A stretch of 64,000 bases of DNA from Plumapathes pennacea (Eukaryota > Cnidaria > Anthozoa > Antipatharia > Myriopathidae): positions 35,777,678-35,841,677 of the forward strand of contig OZ038463.1 of assembly GCA_964036295.1 (NCBI GenBank). Direction: 5' to 3'. Position 1 is the stretch's first letter; every line of letters begins with the position of its first letter. Below are positions 23,093 through 36,300 of this stretch, in pieces. A program made the position numbers and the translations under genes. Below the pieces are notes generated by a model, which had not been told where the DNA came from, did not search any database, and was given only the letters and a program-made list of their open reading frames with translations.

Positions 23093-26000
23093 ATGTCGGG
23101 CTGTTTTGCCTTTGTGCTAGCCTTTGTGCTAAGTGGTGTAGGAATTCATAAAGACATCGCAGTGGACACACGGAGTGTACCGACTTTTTGCCATTTGCTT
23201 TGTGGGAGTCGCGACCGCGGTTTACTGCAGAACAAGGTATAAATGCAGTTGATCTACGATGCAGTGTACTGTCGTTTGGTAATTTTCTAGAACAGAGTAC
23301 ACCATGAAGCTTCCACCTTTTCTGGACTTGATATTTGACTTTTAGAAATCTTTGATCGGCAATGAATGAGCTGGGTTTAATTTAGAGGTGGTAAAATCGG
23401 GAAAGAATTGTGTAAATTATTAATGAGCATTGTAATCTCAATAAGTGTTACTTGAATATCGTTGAACACGTAGCAGACATTAACTCAAGTTGCTTTACCT
23501 AAGCTATAGCTTATGAAGTGAACTGTTTAAGTATGAAAACTACTGAAATCACAGTAGTTGGGCAAGTTTTTACATCTCAGATATTTACGCGTATTGTTTA
23601 TAGGCACGTGGTGTATACGCGTGTCTCGTGAACGAAATTATTATATAAAATGTCGGAAATGACGGGGAATGCCGAATTACCAGGACCCTGGGTCGGTTTA
23701 AAATAAAACTGAAGATCGATACTTCTTCATTTACACATGACAAGACTGATGGCAAAGCTGCAGTATTTACTAGTACCGTGGTCGAGATTGCTTGCTGTTA
23801 GCAATTCTGTTAAATATGTTATTGATTTGCATCTCCTTTGTGGTTTTCCTTTGGATTTGTTTATTCTACGGGGATAGTTCATTAGAAGTATGTCGAATTA
23901 ATTTAGATATCTCCGAGCCATCGGAAGAGGCCCCTGTATTGCTCTCCGGAGATAACATGCTATCGATATAAATAGGAAACAAATTGTTTCAAACTTCACT
24001 CTTTCAATTTCATCAGGATACGCTTTGATTAATATTAGCCGTGTTTTCTTTGTTTGAAGACGATGTTTTGGTGTTTCGCCGGAACTTTCAGTTCCTTGTT
24101 CATCTCTGAAACGCTGGCGGGAAATCAGACGTCTTATATTTCAACGTTGAAACGTGAGCATGGAGATCAATGGTTTTCATTAGGTCGGCCTGTCTGTAAG
24201 AGTGATATAGGCTCAATTACCACAACATTGTGCTCGTTTCGCGCATTGTTTAGGGTAAAATAATATGAAATATATACGTTACAGAATATCACAAAAAACT
24301 AGAAGGTCTTCTGTATAGTTATATTGTTTGGTAACAAAGTTACCGGTATTGTGTCTTTTTTTCTCCAGAATCAATTAGACCCATGCAAGCTCAATATATA
24401 CATTGTAAGGAAAACAATTCGACCTCTGAACGCACATGTTGAAATTTACAACAATAAAAATGCATAAACGGCTGAGAAGGAAGATTTAAAGTACAAAATC
24501 GACTTTGAGGATAAAACCGATAAACGTAAAAAAAAAAGCGGGCGAAATCACGACTTAGTTGTTTTTTTTTTTTCGGCAGCAGCAACACACCTGAAACAAC
24601 TTGGCATATTATTAAAGCAAGTCACGCAATAATCAGGAAGCGGAACGGTGCAATATGAAACAAATTCACCACAGGAAACCGGTTGTTTGGGTCTGTTTTA
24701 CACTTTATAAAACTATGGCTCGAAGCACTGTAACCAATAAATAAACAAGTAAATAAATAGATATTAAATAACAGTGCCATTTTCTCTGCAGAAAGTAGGT
24801 GCAAACCACGTAATAAAGCTATGAGATTCAGGGGAGGGGGGGAGGGCAACAATCCTCTGATCAGAATTTACTTGGGACCACAATTTTGACTGGGGTTTAG
24901 ACCACATCTAGGGTGGGTAGGGTAAATCTTTCCAATTATTTCGATCAATTTTGTGGTTAATCTTAACTTTATCATTTAGCGCTTTAATATTGACTGGATC
25001 ATAGGAGTGACGAAACATATACTTTAGCATGTTTGCCTTCTTTATACAGATCATATACAAGCTGTTTTGTCCTCGTCGCTGCTTTTATGGAAAAAATCAA
25101 GGTACACCCCGCTTTGCTTATTGGCATGGTTACCATTGATAATGAAAAGGGATATTGCATTCTTAACTGTGAATAAACCATCTTCCCCAACGAAAATAAA
25201 CAGTATTGATGGTTGTTAGATCTCCAAAATTATGAAGTAATAATGTTGAGTCATATCATTAATTAAAGAAAAAATACCCCCCCCCAACTCTTGTTTCTTT
25301 TCTTTTTTTTTTAGTCAGTCAGTAATCTTTATTTAAACACCGCAAAAAACAAAAACTCAGTCTTCTAAAAATGTACATCAATCTATTGGAAAGTATTTAC
25401 AGAAAAATGTTATGTATAAATGAAACTGTTTTTCATGTGGGAGTACTATGTGGGAGCCGCTGTCGAAAAGTTTGTCAATGCCTCTTTTAAAGTGATTGAT
25501 GGAACAAGACATTTTGAGTTATGGGGAGGTTGTTCCACAGCAATGCCCCACTGTAGCTGAAGCTACGTTTTAGATAATTTGTTCTAAGTTTTGGCAGGTT
25601 TAGTTTGTTATCAGCATCTCTTAAATTATAATTTGTGAATTGTGGTTTAAGTAGATCTTGTAGGTAAACTGGGGTTATTTCGAGAATAATTTTAAACATG
25701 CCAATGGCCTTTTGAAACTTCCATTTGATTAGCTACACTTCTGATTAAAATGAGAGCTGTTAACTTACCACCACAGCCATCAAGACGGTCAGCCTTTTAA
25801 ACCAAGCTTCAACCATGAGATCACGTAGATCACCTGAAAACAATGACCATTGTCAAGGTAAAGCACTGACCCATCATGATGGATAGGGTAGTCCCTTAAT
25901 TTGGGTTATATGGATGGAGTGTGTATTAATCTGTGTGTGGGGAGGTGAGTGAAGGAGGGGAGAACTGTGCATGACCGTAAAAGTAACTTATTTAAGAAGC

Positions 26001-29000
26001 AATAAAATGCTGTATGTGTGTGTGGTGAGGGGGGGGGGGGGGGGGTATTGCTTGACAAAAAATTATATTAATTGGCCTGTTAGAATAATGCAAAGGGGAT
26101 GAAAGTTCATTGGAAATCAGAAAATGTGTGATCAGTTATCCAATGGGAAGTTCTCCTGTTGGGTATATCATATTATCTCATATATTGCACCTCACATTAT
26201 TGTAAAACATTGTTGTCCCCGAACGAAGTGAGGGAAATAATCACAACGCTAATGCAATAGTATCGCATCCTTCAAAGACTCGAAGCGTGTCGCCATCTCG
26301 AAATTTAATGTTCGTCTGTCAGTCTGTCAGTCTGTCGTGCGACCTCGTCCCCAGTTCCTATCGCTGCTTAACCAGTAACAAAGGCCGGATCGATCACGTG
26401 TGGCCTTGTAGTTTTACTCGCAGTAAGAGAAATTAGATACAGTATATCGTAGCTGTGTTTACGAAAATTGAAAACTGGAAAACTTGAAACACAACACAGT
26501 CTCGCGAAGCTCGTCTTCAAAAGAGAAGGAAACAGGCACGGGCAAGGCGAAATCATGAAACGATCGAACAGCGCCAAATCCGTTTAGAGAAAAGACGACA
26601 AACATGTTATAACGGACAGCATCATGAACGGGAAGCGTGCCGAAGAAACGGCTCCGCAAAGGAAACAGCGCTTGAAAGCAAATCGGGAGCTTCAGACGCC
26701 GTTTTGTGTTAAACTCAGATACATATTTAGAAAGGACAAGCAACAAAGGTTAGTCAGTGGAAATCGAACAATCACCGTGACAAATATATTCTATCCCGTA
26801 TAGCTTGTATAAACTCGATCACTTCAAGAATGTATTAAAATCTGTATGCTGATCATTTTCCCTCGGAGTATTGTTTTACTACGCTTCTGTCGCCAGTTTC
26901 GGCTACCGTATTCGCTCAGAGCAATCGGAACTTGTAGTCTTGAATGATTTAGTCAGATGTCTTATTTTTCTGTAATCTGACACGCGGTGATTGCAGCGAG
27001 AATCGTTCACAAGCCCTTAGAAGTATCACTGGGTCTGAAGCCCGTGTATAATTTGAAGTAAACTGTTCAAGTTTTGCTTTGATTCTGGGAAAATCATGCT
27101 GTTTTGAGCGGGTTAACATACAAAACAATTCGAGTCAGGTCTGAGTCAGGTGCATGCAGTCTAGAGTAAAAACAAATCGCACAGGAAGCCTATTTAATTG
27201 TACTGCCTATGAATTCAAAATTGGAAAATCAGTGTTCCTTTTTTCCCGTACTACGACGGCCGACCAACTTCAAACTTTCAGTATTAAATTTTGAGAACGT
27301 GCTTGGCAGACTGTATGAAATAATTTGACGTGCCGACCGTGGGAAATACGTACTTTGTCACGCAATCGATTCTTTTTTCAACGCAAAAGTATAACACACA
27401 CCATTCTTTTTCTCTGTCCTTTGCGTGTAGCACTTGAGTTCGAAGAAAAGATTGAGTCAACATTTCGGTAAAACAAAGGCTACTCTTGTTGGGAGTTACC
27501 AAAGTAAAAGTCCCATCAATGGCAGAGTGAGGGGGTATCTGCGATTATCGTATTTCTAGTATAATATTGTAATATCACAACAATTGTTAGCATTTGTAAA
27601 TGATTTTACTCTGCACGTCTTTATAGCCTCCTGTGGCGACAACTCAGGATTTGTTGGGCTCGTGGAAGACGTTCACGTGAATTTTAAAACAGATGAAGGC
27701 ACAGCGAATATCACGTGGTCACCGTTTAAAGGTAGGATTTGAAGCCTACGAACAATACCATTAAAATACGCCCCAGTTAGAAGTTTCTGAAGTAAATATA
27801 TTTGTACATGAAAATACATGGGCGCGCGGAGATACGAAATTTATCTTCGAGTGTTCATCTCGATATTTCACGAGTGAGCGAGGCGAACGAGTGAGATATC
27901 GATATGAACACGAGAAGATAAATTTCATATCTCCAAGCGTCCGTGTATTATTCTGTTTATTACATAAACTCTGGTGTGATACAGATATTTCCGCCACTAA
28001 GAAATGCAAAAGCATGCAAGATCACTGCTTGGCTGATATTAACACACGTAAAAAATATCGTATTTTTACGTGTGTTCAGATACGACATTTCTCAGTGGCG
28101 GAAATCTCTATATCACACCAGAGTTTATGTAATAAATTATAAATACTATATACTTTTCATGGTATAATAAGAAAAACATGGCTTTTTGCATTCTTCCTTA
28201 TTTTTCCCAGTTTAATATCAATAAGTTAATTTATTTTTAATCGAAAGTCCATAATATATATTACGTGACCTGTGACCTGTTTATTGTTTACACTCAGGTA
28301 TAATGTACCACGATAATTTAATCCTCTTGTATCAGAAAGACTTAATTGGTTTTGCTTCCCCCGATATTTCTCATTTCGTATCTGTACACGTATGTGTGGT
28401 TTTTACATTTGTTCTCAATATCTTAGAACTATTTGGTTTTGGCTTCAACCAAAAAAAATAACCTACCTAAATAAAGTCAAAACCAGGAGTTTGTCATTGA
28501 AATAATACCTATCCTATTTTATAGGCGGAAGGGCTAATTGGACAGGTTACATGATAAACTGGAATTTTAAGGGTGAAGAACGTACCAAATGCATGGTTGT
28601 GTGTAAGGTAGGAAAATCCATAACAAGTCATGAACGAAAACATAATCAAGTAAATATATAAGTGATCCATTATATTTGCTTCTTTAGAAGTTTAGAAAAA
28701 AAAATCACTCTTTACAAAAGGAAAAAAATGTTTGACAAAAAAATTAAAAGCGAGAAATAAAATCATGCACACAATACGGACAAAATATGAACAGACGAGC
28801 AGAAAATAACAAACAGGAGCGGCATATTTCTCTCTCTTTTCTCCCTGTTTCTCTGGCTAATATTTGCTATTGATGTCTTCACAGAAAAAAGAGTTCTTTG
28901 TTGTTAAAATGGGAAAGGAACGTGCAATATTAGTTAACGTGAGTATTATGTGAAGTTTATTCTTTTCTTATATATGGACTACTTCCATGCAATGATGTGA

Positions 29001-31620
29001 ATACGTGTCTGTATATATGTTTTTTTTTTGTTGTTGTTTTTTTTTTTTTGCATCGTTTCTTTTTTTCTTTTAAGGTTTCTACCTATCCTAGAGGAGACGA
29101 AAATCAATCCTACTTGTTAAAAGAATTTTCTTCAGGTATTGTTTAGCACTTTAATTGATTTTTTACGCGTAATTGGTTACAAACGTCTGACGTAAGTTTC
29201 AAGACTGGATTTACATTTTACTTACACAAAAGAAAATCAAGATAAAAAAATTCTAATAGCACAGGCTGCCTGGGTGTCGGTAAAGATATTAATCATGATT
29301 GCATTATGATAGCAAATAGATACGGGTGTTAGGACGAATTTTAACTTTAATGTTACGGAACTATAAATTTATTATGTATTCTCGTAATTATAGAACCTGA
29401 TTTAGAAGTATTACCAGCACCGACGTCTTCATCAAAAGGTAACTATACGTCCTTTAATAAACATGTATAGAGGATAGGAAAGAAAAGGGAAAAGGAAATA
29501 AGATAATAGAATTGTGAGAGATAAAAAAAAAAGAAGAAAAATTGCATCTAGCACAACTGAATACAAAGGGAGGTACTAATTAATGATAAAGTAAAATAGC
29601 GTAAAATAAGGCGATCATATTTATACACGGTAAAGTAATTCAGCTTATGGGCTGGTCTTGGGCCGTGTGATGGAATACCTGTAGAAAGCAGACAGGTCCG
29701 AAAGGGAACTAAAATCCGTTTAGGATTCTGGTCCATCACCAGTACAGTATAGTAGGTTTTCATAATGTGTAAAATCATATACATTGTACAGCTGAAATAA
29801 GATATAGAAACTGCCAGTGCTGTACATAGAGATTACTTCATGGAAAGTGCGCGCGTACGGTTTTTATTCACGAGTTGTGAAGTATCATAAAACGAACGAG
29901 CGAGGCTTTGCGAGCGAGTGAGTTTTATGATACGGAACAACGAGTGAATAAAAACTGTACAAAGCACTTTCCATGATGTTTTCTGTTTATTATATACATA
30001 CTGAGACATTTATCATGGGACCGGGAAACCCTTTAACAGTAGTGAAAAATCGTCGTTCGCAGCTTGTGATTGGACGAACGATTTTTTTCACGTGTGAAAA
30101 GCGTCGTTCGCGGCCTCTCATTGGCTAGAACTCATTTGCGTACGAAATTTTACGATATGGCTTTTTCGTGAGTATGTCTCAGTATGTATATAATAAAATA
30201 TTATATTACAGTTTTATGACCCATCAAATAATTCCTCTCACGCATGATTGGTGGAAGCGTGACAGGTGACCGAATGACGTCCTTACTTGTGTTACATTAC
30301 GTTGTTGATGGTGTTTTTTCCTTACACAAGGCAAAAAAGACGTACGACTGGTCGTAATTATAATTGCTCTTGGAGTTACTGCAGGTTTGATCCTGCTTGG
30401 CATGGGACTTCTTGCATTGTACTGCAAAAGCACTCGAGAAAAAGTCCATACAGGTACAGTGTTTATCAGTATACGCAATTTCCAGTTACATAAACACAGT
30501 TAAGGAACTATTAAGACAGTGATGTTTGTCAGCGAAAACATTATACGTTATACGTATGTTACGTTACGTTACGTTATACAAACGTTAGACACTGCATGAC
30601 AGCCTTAACTTCTAGTTTCAGATGAGCGGCCTATTACTGGACCTAATGGGACAGAAGCAGCAGCAGCAGCAGCAAGAGGTAACTATTGCATATAACCTAG
30701 TAAATATTTGTAGCAAAACTGTCCTATGCCATGGCTAAGAAAGGCGTCATTATATTCTTACCCCATTACCAAATATTGTGGCCAAGGAAAAGTTATCTAT
30801 GGTGTAAGCCTCATGCACTAAAAGTTATCAATACCTACAAGTACATGGTGATAGGTTTGTTCTTCTCGTTAGTTTTTCTCGGGTCTGCACAAAGTTCCCT
30901 GGATAATACATGGCATGCATAGTAAAAACGTGTACCGACGTTGACTATTATTGACTCAACTTCGAGTGACTGTATTTTCCTGGCCCTCTACGATAACTGT
31001 ACACCAATATAGGGGTGCTATATATAATATACATGTTTTCTTTTATAGTTGTGACATGTTTTATTTCTTTGTCTTTAGAAGAGTCCTACATGGTATCTTA
31101 CTATCCTGAAAGTGTAAAATACACTGAACGCATCACTTCCATTGTGAACTGGTTTCGAGAAACTGCCGGATACGATGTGATCATGGACAAAATGGCGTCG
31201 AACGAGATGAGCACCATCGGTCCAATGCAATGGGCAGAAAAACAGATTAGGAAAGCAAGTAAAGTGCTGGTTTTTCTTTCACCGGGCTACGTCAGACTTT
31301 GTACAGACTGCGGCGAGGAACTGTCGAAAGAACGATCATCCGACGAGGTTCGACGCGTTTGGTACGAGATGCGTTTGCTCAAGACTGTGTTTTGCAATAC
31401 TATGTCAGCTGCTAAGATGGTGTGCATTGTGATGGATGAGGCAATTAACGTTCATGATTTACCTTCATGGGCAGAGGTTCGGTATCGGTGGCCAAAAGAC
31501 CGCGATGAGATAGTGAAACGTTTGGATAACAAAACTGAGATTGCCCCAGCGAAAATTGCGAACAGGGCAATCATTGTTCAAAAAGGATCATTTACCACAA
31601 GGAGCTCTGCTGTTGTATAA
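23093..31620 (+). CDS. Gene C: IL-17R-like SEFIR receptor
   Basis: Ten coding exons give 421 residues: 23093-23236, 25050-25101, 27627-27731, 28525-28607, 28885-28938, 29075-29135, 29394-29438, 30331-30453, 30622-30678, 31079-31620. The signal-peptide exon (MSGCFAFVLAFVLSGVG) is 144 nt and exon 2 is 52 nt (FCPRRC), exactly the gene B lengths. The fibronectin-III-like domain (residues about 66-166) has NITWSPF and two Cys in KCMVVC. The TM exon covers 182-222, followed by KSTREK. The micro-exon encodes six Ala from a (GCA) run. The SEFIR domain (242-421) has SYYPESVKY, MDKMASNEMS, VLVFLSPGYVRLC and WAEVRYRW, with a private tail ending in RSSAVV. The SEFIR exon is close to D and E while the ectodomain groups with B. 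A Helitron-like relic and a LINE end sit in intron 2. No convincing nearby poly(A) signal was found; one AATAAA is at 33053. Confidence 0.87.
25303..25715 (-). mobile_element. 3' end of a non-LTR retrotransposon (CR1/L2-like)
   Basis: On the minus strand, positions 25699 down to 25487 encode a characteristic end of a LINE reverse-transcriptase ORF: TPVYLQDLL, then KLNLPKLRTNYLKRSF, then SYSGALLWNNLP. It is followed by an untranslated tail ending in a poly-A run (the T-run at 25303-25312). The upstream part is missing. It lies antisense in gene C intron 2. Confidence 0.75.
26216..27562 (+). mobile_element. Helitron-like relic, copy 1
   Basis: Starts TCCCCGAACGAAGTGAGG and ends GTATCTGCGATTATCGTATTTCTAG followed by T. 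Copy 2 (40457-42997) has the same two ends. Inside is a broken ORF rich in Arg/Lys/Gln (about 26460-26700), matching the intact 40723-40925 ORF and resembling the basic N-terminus of Helitron Rep/helicase proteins. The TCTGTCAG motif is repeated three times near 26315. Rep and helicase domains are absent. In gene C intron 2. Confidence 0.5.
27809..28141. mobile_element. Double fold-back MITE in gene C
   Basis: First fold-back around GAGATACGAAATTTATCTTC/GAAGATAAATTTCATATCTC; second around TTACATAAACTCTGGTGTGA with its mirror TCACACCAGAGTTTATGTAA. A reverse-orientation copy lies at about 56402-56635 in gene F. Confidence 0.7.
29836..30192. mobile_element. Nested fold-back cluster in gene C
   Basis: CATGGAAAGTGC...GCACTTTCCATG (29840-29973) is followed by a second inverted pair, TATACATACTGAGACAT (about 29993) and ATGTCTCAGTATGTATATA ending at 30191. 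It lies about 140 bases upstream of the TM exon. Confidence 0.6.
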
Positions 31621-33336
31621 TAATAATACGCCGGCCGGAAACTGCAGTTCAAAATACAAGCCTTCACGACTTGTCTCCATGTGGATAGCGCGACATCCAA
31701 GCCTGGCTAGCTGGCAGTCTCAAGACGATACGTCCCGACGCCATTTTGTTTTTGCCAGAAGATGGACTGAGGAAGAGCGACAAAGTGGCGAAGGGGAGGA
31801 GGGAAGGGGAATTTCGTGAAGCGTTACAAAAATAGTATCATGACGGGTACCTGGCTGTAATGGACGGGGTCAACACAACATCCAGTATCATAAGATAAGC
31901 GGCCTCTTTTTCTTTTTAGTGTCATGAAGCCGGAAAGTAGAAAATTGAAATCAATGAATTAGAAACCTCGCACCACTGCTGAAAAGATATGTGGCTTTTG
32001 TAAAGCAAACAAAGAGTGAAAATAATTTTATAATTGAGAAGAGACCTAGGACACACGCAGTATTAGGAATGCAGATCAACTTGAGAATCTAATGGCGTTC
32101 CTTGACTAGTTAACACTTGATGTATAAAATACATGCCACAGTGCCTTAAAGTTGCATATGTTAGGGCTTGAAGAGTAAAAAATATTATATAAATTAGTTG
32201 CTTTAGATAAAATTTGACGAACCCCGCTATCTCGAACTCTTGAGGGAAGCGAGAAATAGTTCGAGATAGCGGGGTTCTACAAAAGGAAATTTCTACCAAA
32301 TTCATTTCCAAGGGAATTCGGATTCTGTTCGAGATAGCGGGGATTTCGAGATAACCGAGTTTGAGATAGCGGGGTTCTATTGTATTAAGATTATATTGCA
32401 CGATAATTTGTTTCCGCGCAGTGAGGGAGATTGGGCCGAGAACGTGAGCTGTCGACAGATAAGTCACTTGCATTTATTCCTGGTCACTGCTTGCTTGTTG
32501 ACCAAAGATCGCGCTCCATTTGATTTGGAGACTTTCTTCAATGTCGGATTTTCTATCTACTGTATAACTTACATTTACAAGAAAGCCTGTTAAAATATAT
32601 ATACAGTTTAAAAATATACTAGTTTCTAAGGTTACCTAAATGATCGTAGATAAAGGGTTCTGAGTGATCACCTGAGAAATCGAAATCTGGAAAAGTAGAG
32701 AAAAACCGGAGTCATAGACTTAGGCGACGGAAAGGAATAAGTTCAGATAAAATTGATTAAAGAACAGGAAACTGTGCGTTACTTTTGCGTCATTCAAATT
32801 AATTATTAATTATTGTTATCTCATCGATTAAAATAGTGATAATCGAAAAGCGTTACGCCATCTGGACACCAGGTGTTAACTAGTTGTCCCTTTTACACAA
32901 CATTATTCATGTATAGAATAGGTATTTCTCTTTTCGAATATAATCGTTAAGATGTAGTTATGAAAAGTTTGGTTTGATGTTTACTTTGTTTGTCGTTAGT
33001 CAACCAACGAGAGTGCATCTAACCGGAAAGAGGACGTCAGTTCTGAGAAGTTAATAAAAGATCTGGCATTCACAAACATATTTATCTCACCCGACCGGAC
33101 ATGTTTTGCATGTACTGCTCACTCGCGCTTTGCTTGATGTGAAGAAATATCATCCTGCGGTGATGAAAGTTGTCGAGACACATTGCAAGTTGATGCGTAT
33201 TCCTTGCGTTCTGGCAAGCAGTCTGGCGTAAACTCGAAAGAAGGGATTACGTGTTCAAGTTACAACAGTCACGAGCACGAACCTATATTGTGAAGCGGTT
33301 CCGTTTCAGCACAAGTCAACAGTGAAAAACCGAGAG
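31621..33336. other. Intergenic region between genes C and D
   Basis: Gene C 3' flank, then a cluster of GAGATAGCGGGG motifs in both orientations (about 32219-32385) typical of a DNA-transposon fold-back. AT-rich sequence without a recognised gene follows up to the gene D start. AATAAA at 33053. Confidence 0.5.
32215..32390. mobile_element. GAGATAGCGGGG fold-back
   Basis: ACCCCGCTATCTCGAACTCT is followed by TTCGAGATAGCGGGGTTCTA. Two further direct GAGATAGCGGGG units come after it. No ORF with a domain. Confidence 0.55.
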
Positions 33337-36300
33337 ATGAAAACCTGCTACTACTTTTTAATCGTCCATGTATTGTGTGGAAAAATCCCAGTGGAACAAA
33401 GACAGATTGTGTCTCCAGGAAGTGTTCGACTGGATCGCCGTTCATTATGTCTGCGAATGTGTCATGGAGGAAGGGTAAGTGCTTAGTTCAGCTTTTCCCG
33501 GGCGATATTTGCAACATTACTGTTTCGGAACTATTTCTATCGAACATGCAATCGAACATACACAATATATATTTAAAATTTTAGTCATATTTTTGGGGAT
33601 TAATTATAAGACGACCAAGCAGAATCTAATTAGTACATGTCAGTTTGAAATTTATTCTTCGGTACTGCAAAGTCTCTATCTAATAGTCAGGTTCTGGGTT
33701 GCAGTGGGCTGCAATATCTTTGAAAAGAACCAGCAAGAATTGTGTGTTCCTTTGGCTTCTTTCTCGATTGTCGATCAAATTTGTTAGTTGCAGCGCGCTA
33801 CTTCAAATAACTGAGAATGACCTCGCTGTTCGATCAAGTGACGTTCTTGTTCGTTTCTGGGCCAGCTTTTTACGTACAAAAATGCACGCAGTTCAAACCA
33901 AGAGAACTTGATGCTCGAGTTGTTGTCCAGAAATTTAGTATTGGTTGGATGGAAGGTTTTGTAAAGTTTTGCAGCTACGTGATGACTTATAAAAATTCAT
34001 TAAAAATTGATCAATAACAAATATAGAGTCAAGCCTCGAAGAAAAACCATCTTGGAGTCGCCAGTAGGTTCGAAGTCAAAAACACTGATATTATCACAGA
34101 AACACAACATTTCTTTTATTCTTGAAAGTGCAATATATTGCTAGGCAGTAGTTCGATTTCATTAGAAATTGCTGCATTTTACGTTTCCGCACCATTGGTT
34201 GCGAACTTCAGACGAATGTTTCTACCAGAGTTCGAAACGAAACTTAAGTCTTGTGTAATGAAATTTGTGTTTTCGAAATCAGGATCGACACTGTGGAATT
34301 TCAGTTCCTCTTCATGGACACTTGACTGAAAATACACACTAGTCTGAAAGAAATTAAATTAAAATAATGCAAATGTCGAAGCTCAAGTCTTTTTCAATAA
34401 GTTGCTTCATAACTGCGTTGGTAACTTTCAATGTCAAAATTAAGATTGCTAATGAAAAGCTCATCTGAGATGAACATAGGAGAAGTTGATGAGTTTGAGG
34501 AACATGAACGGTACGATACTAATGTATTGTTGATTTACATATGTCGCATAATTACTTCTGCTTGTACTGGCGTACCACAAACAAGCAAAACATGCACTAC
34601 TTCAATCTGACTTGGAGATGTATGTTGTTGACTGAGGACTGCAAACTGCATGAATAATAATAAATTTTTTTTTTTTTTGAGATTATTGCAAAACATTCAC
34701 TGTAGCTTAGATGTCAATATCAACATTTGATTGTACTTATATTGTTTTATTTTTTGTAGACTGCTTTGAAAGACGATCTCCCTGCTGAATGCAAGGAATT
34801 ATGTCCTTTAGTACACAGTGAAGGTAATTTTAAATTATTGAATATCTGTACTTTTTTCTCAGACAGACAGACAGATTTTATTCAGACCAGTCTAAGTACG
34901 ATATTACGGTGAAAGAAGAAAATAAAGTTGATACAGTATTCTGGTATCGGTTACCTAGGTATAACTATAAAGTTAATCTAGCTAGGTAACACTTTATATT
35001 AGTTTTTGATCAGGAGCATGCTCCTGGTTTTGAAACAAATTTTGGGTCAGTTATCTTTCATTGTAACTAACAGGTAGAAATTGCCATCTTGACGCTGACC
35101 GCTGACCAGTATCAATATGTATATAAGGGTATGCTTGCATATACCTGGCATGACCACGTGTGCTTGTAAAAAATAGAAATATATACACATATGTATTTCC
35201 ATTATAAAAAATCAAATTAAGACACATGGGGCTGAAGTAAATAAAATTATTCATACAAATACGCGCACTGCCTGTTGTTGCTCTTTTTACCTTCAAGATA
35301 TTTGTACTTGTAAATTTAAATAATGGTATATACAGTGTTTATTTGTTTTTGTTTTTGTTTTTGTTTGTTTTGTTTTTTTCATTTTTTTATATGCTTTGTT
35401 GATTGCCGGTATTTCATCAAATACATCATGTTATTGTTTGTTTGTTTATATTTGTTCAAAGTTCAGACAAGAATACGAAAGAACATGAACGTGAAACCGG
35501 GTAAGCAATGATAATGATAGTATCAAAATTGTCTTTCTTTCTCAACTCGACCTTGTGCCATGCCTTTATACCTCTTGATAAATGTATATTTACTGTTCTT
35601 TTCGTTTGCTTTTTCCCCGAGTACTAAATGATTTCTTGATCTCTGCAGATTCCTGTATCACATATGGTCCATCCAAGGAGCCAGTCATCACAAAGTCGAA
35701 CATAACCGTGAAATTTGAGAAGGAGGCAAACAACAGCTGGGCTGCAATAGTACAGTGGCCGCAACTAATTAATGGTAAAACCCCTGTGTCCGAAATTCAG
35801 TCGCTGTTCGCACTTGCGAAATTTAACGAAAATCTTGCAAGTTTGCTAAAACAGAATTTAAAAATTCTAATCTTAGTCTGGTGCTCTCAAAATGTAGAAC
35901 TGTGCAATCTAGTGCAAATGGGGCTCCTATTGTAGTAAAATGTGCTGTAATCCTTTTTTGAAATACTAAATTAATAAATAATAAAGCAAAACTAAACAAT
36001 TGGGCTAAAATACATTACTGAAGCAATTGTCTAAGTGAACAACAACGAACGGTTTCTGCTAATTAAAATTTATTACTACTATAAAGTAACACCAGGGGAA
36101 ATAGGAGCAATTCGTAAACACAAGCCTGTATCACGCGCTAAACCGTGGAATGATAAGAAATAAATGTGCCCGTATTCTTGTTACAGATTCATCTCAATAT
36201 AAAGGATACAGATTGACATACAGAGCAGTGACCTCCGCTGGATACAAGGATCCAATAAAATGTGTATTTTTACGGAAGGTATGTCATTTATGTGCATTGG

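Noticed and set aside
24370..24405. Candidate gene C exon after TTCTCCAG (LDPCKL)
   Set aside because: It leaves in phase 0, has a single Cys and does not match paralogues; 25050-25101 fits in length, phase and Cys-x3-Cys.
26290..26335. CRISPR-like short repeats (TCTGTCAG)
   Set aside because: Only three contiguous 8-base units inside a transposon relic in an animal genome; no spacers.
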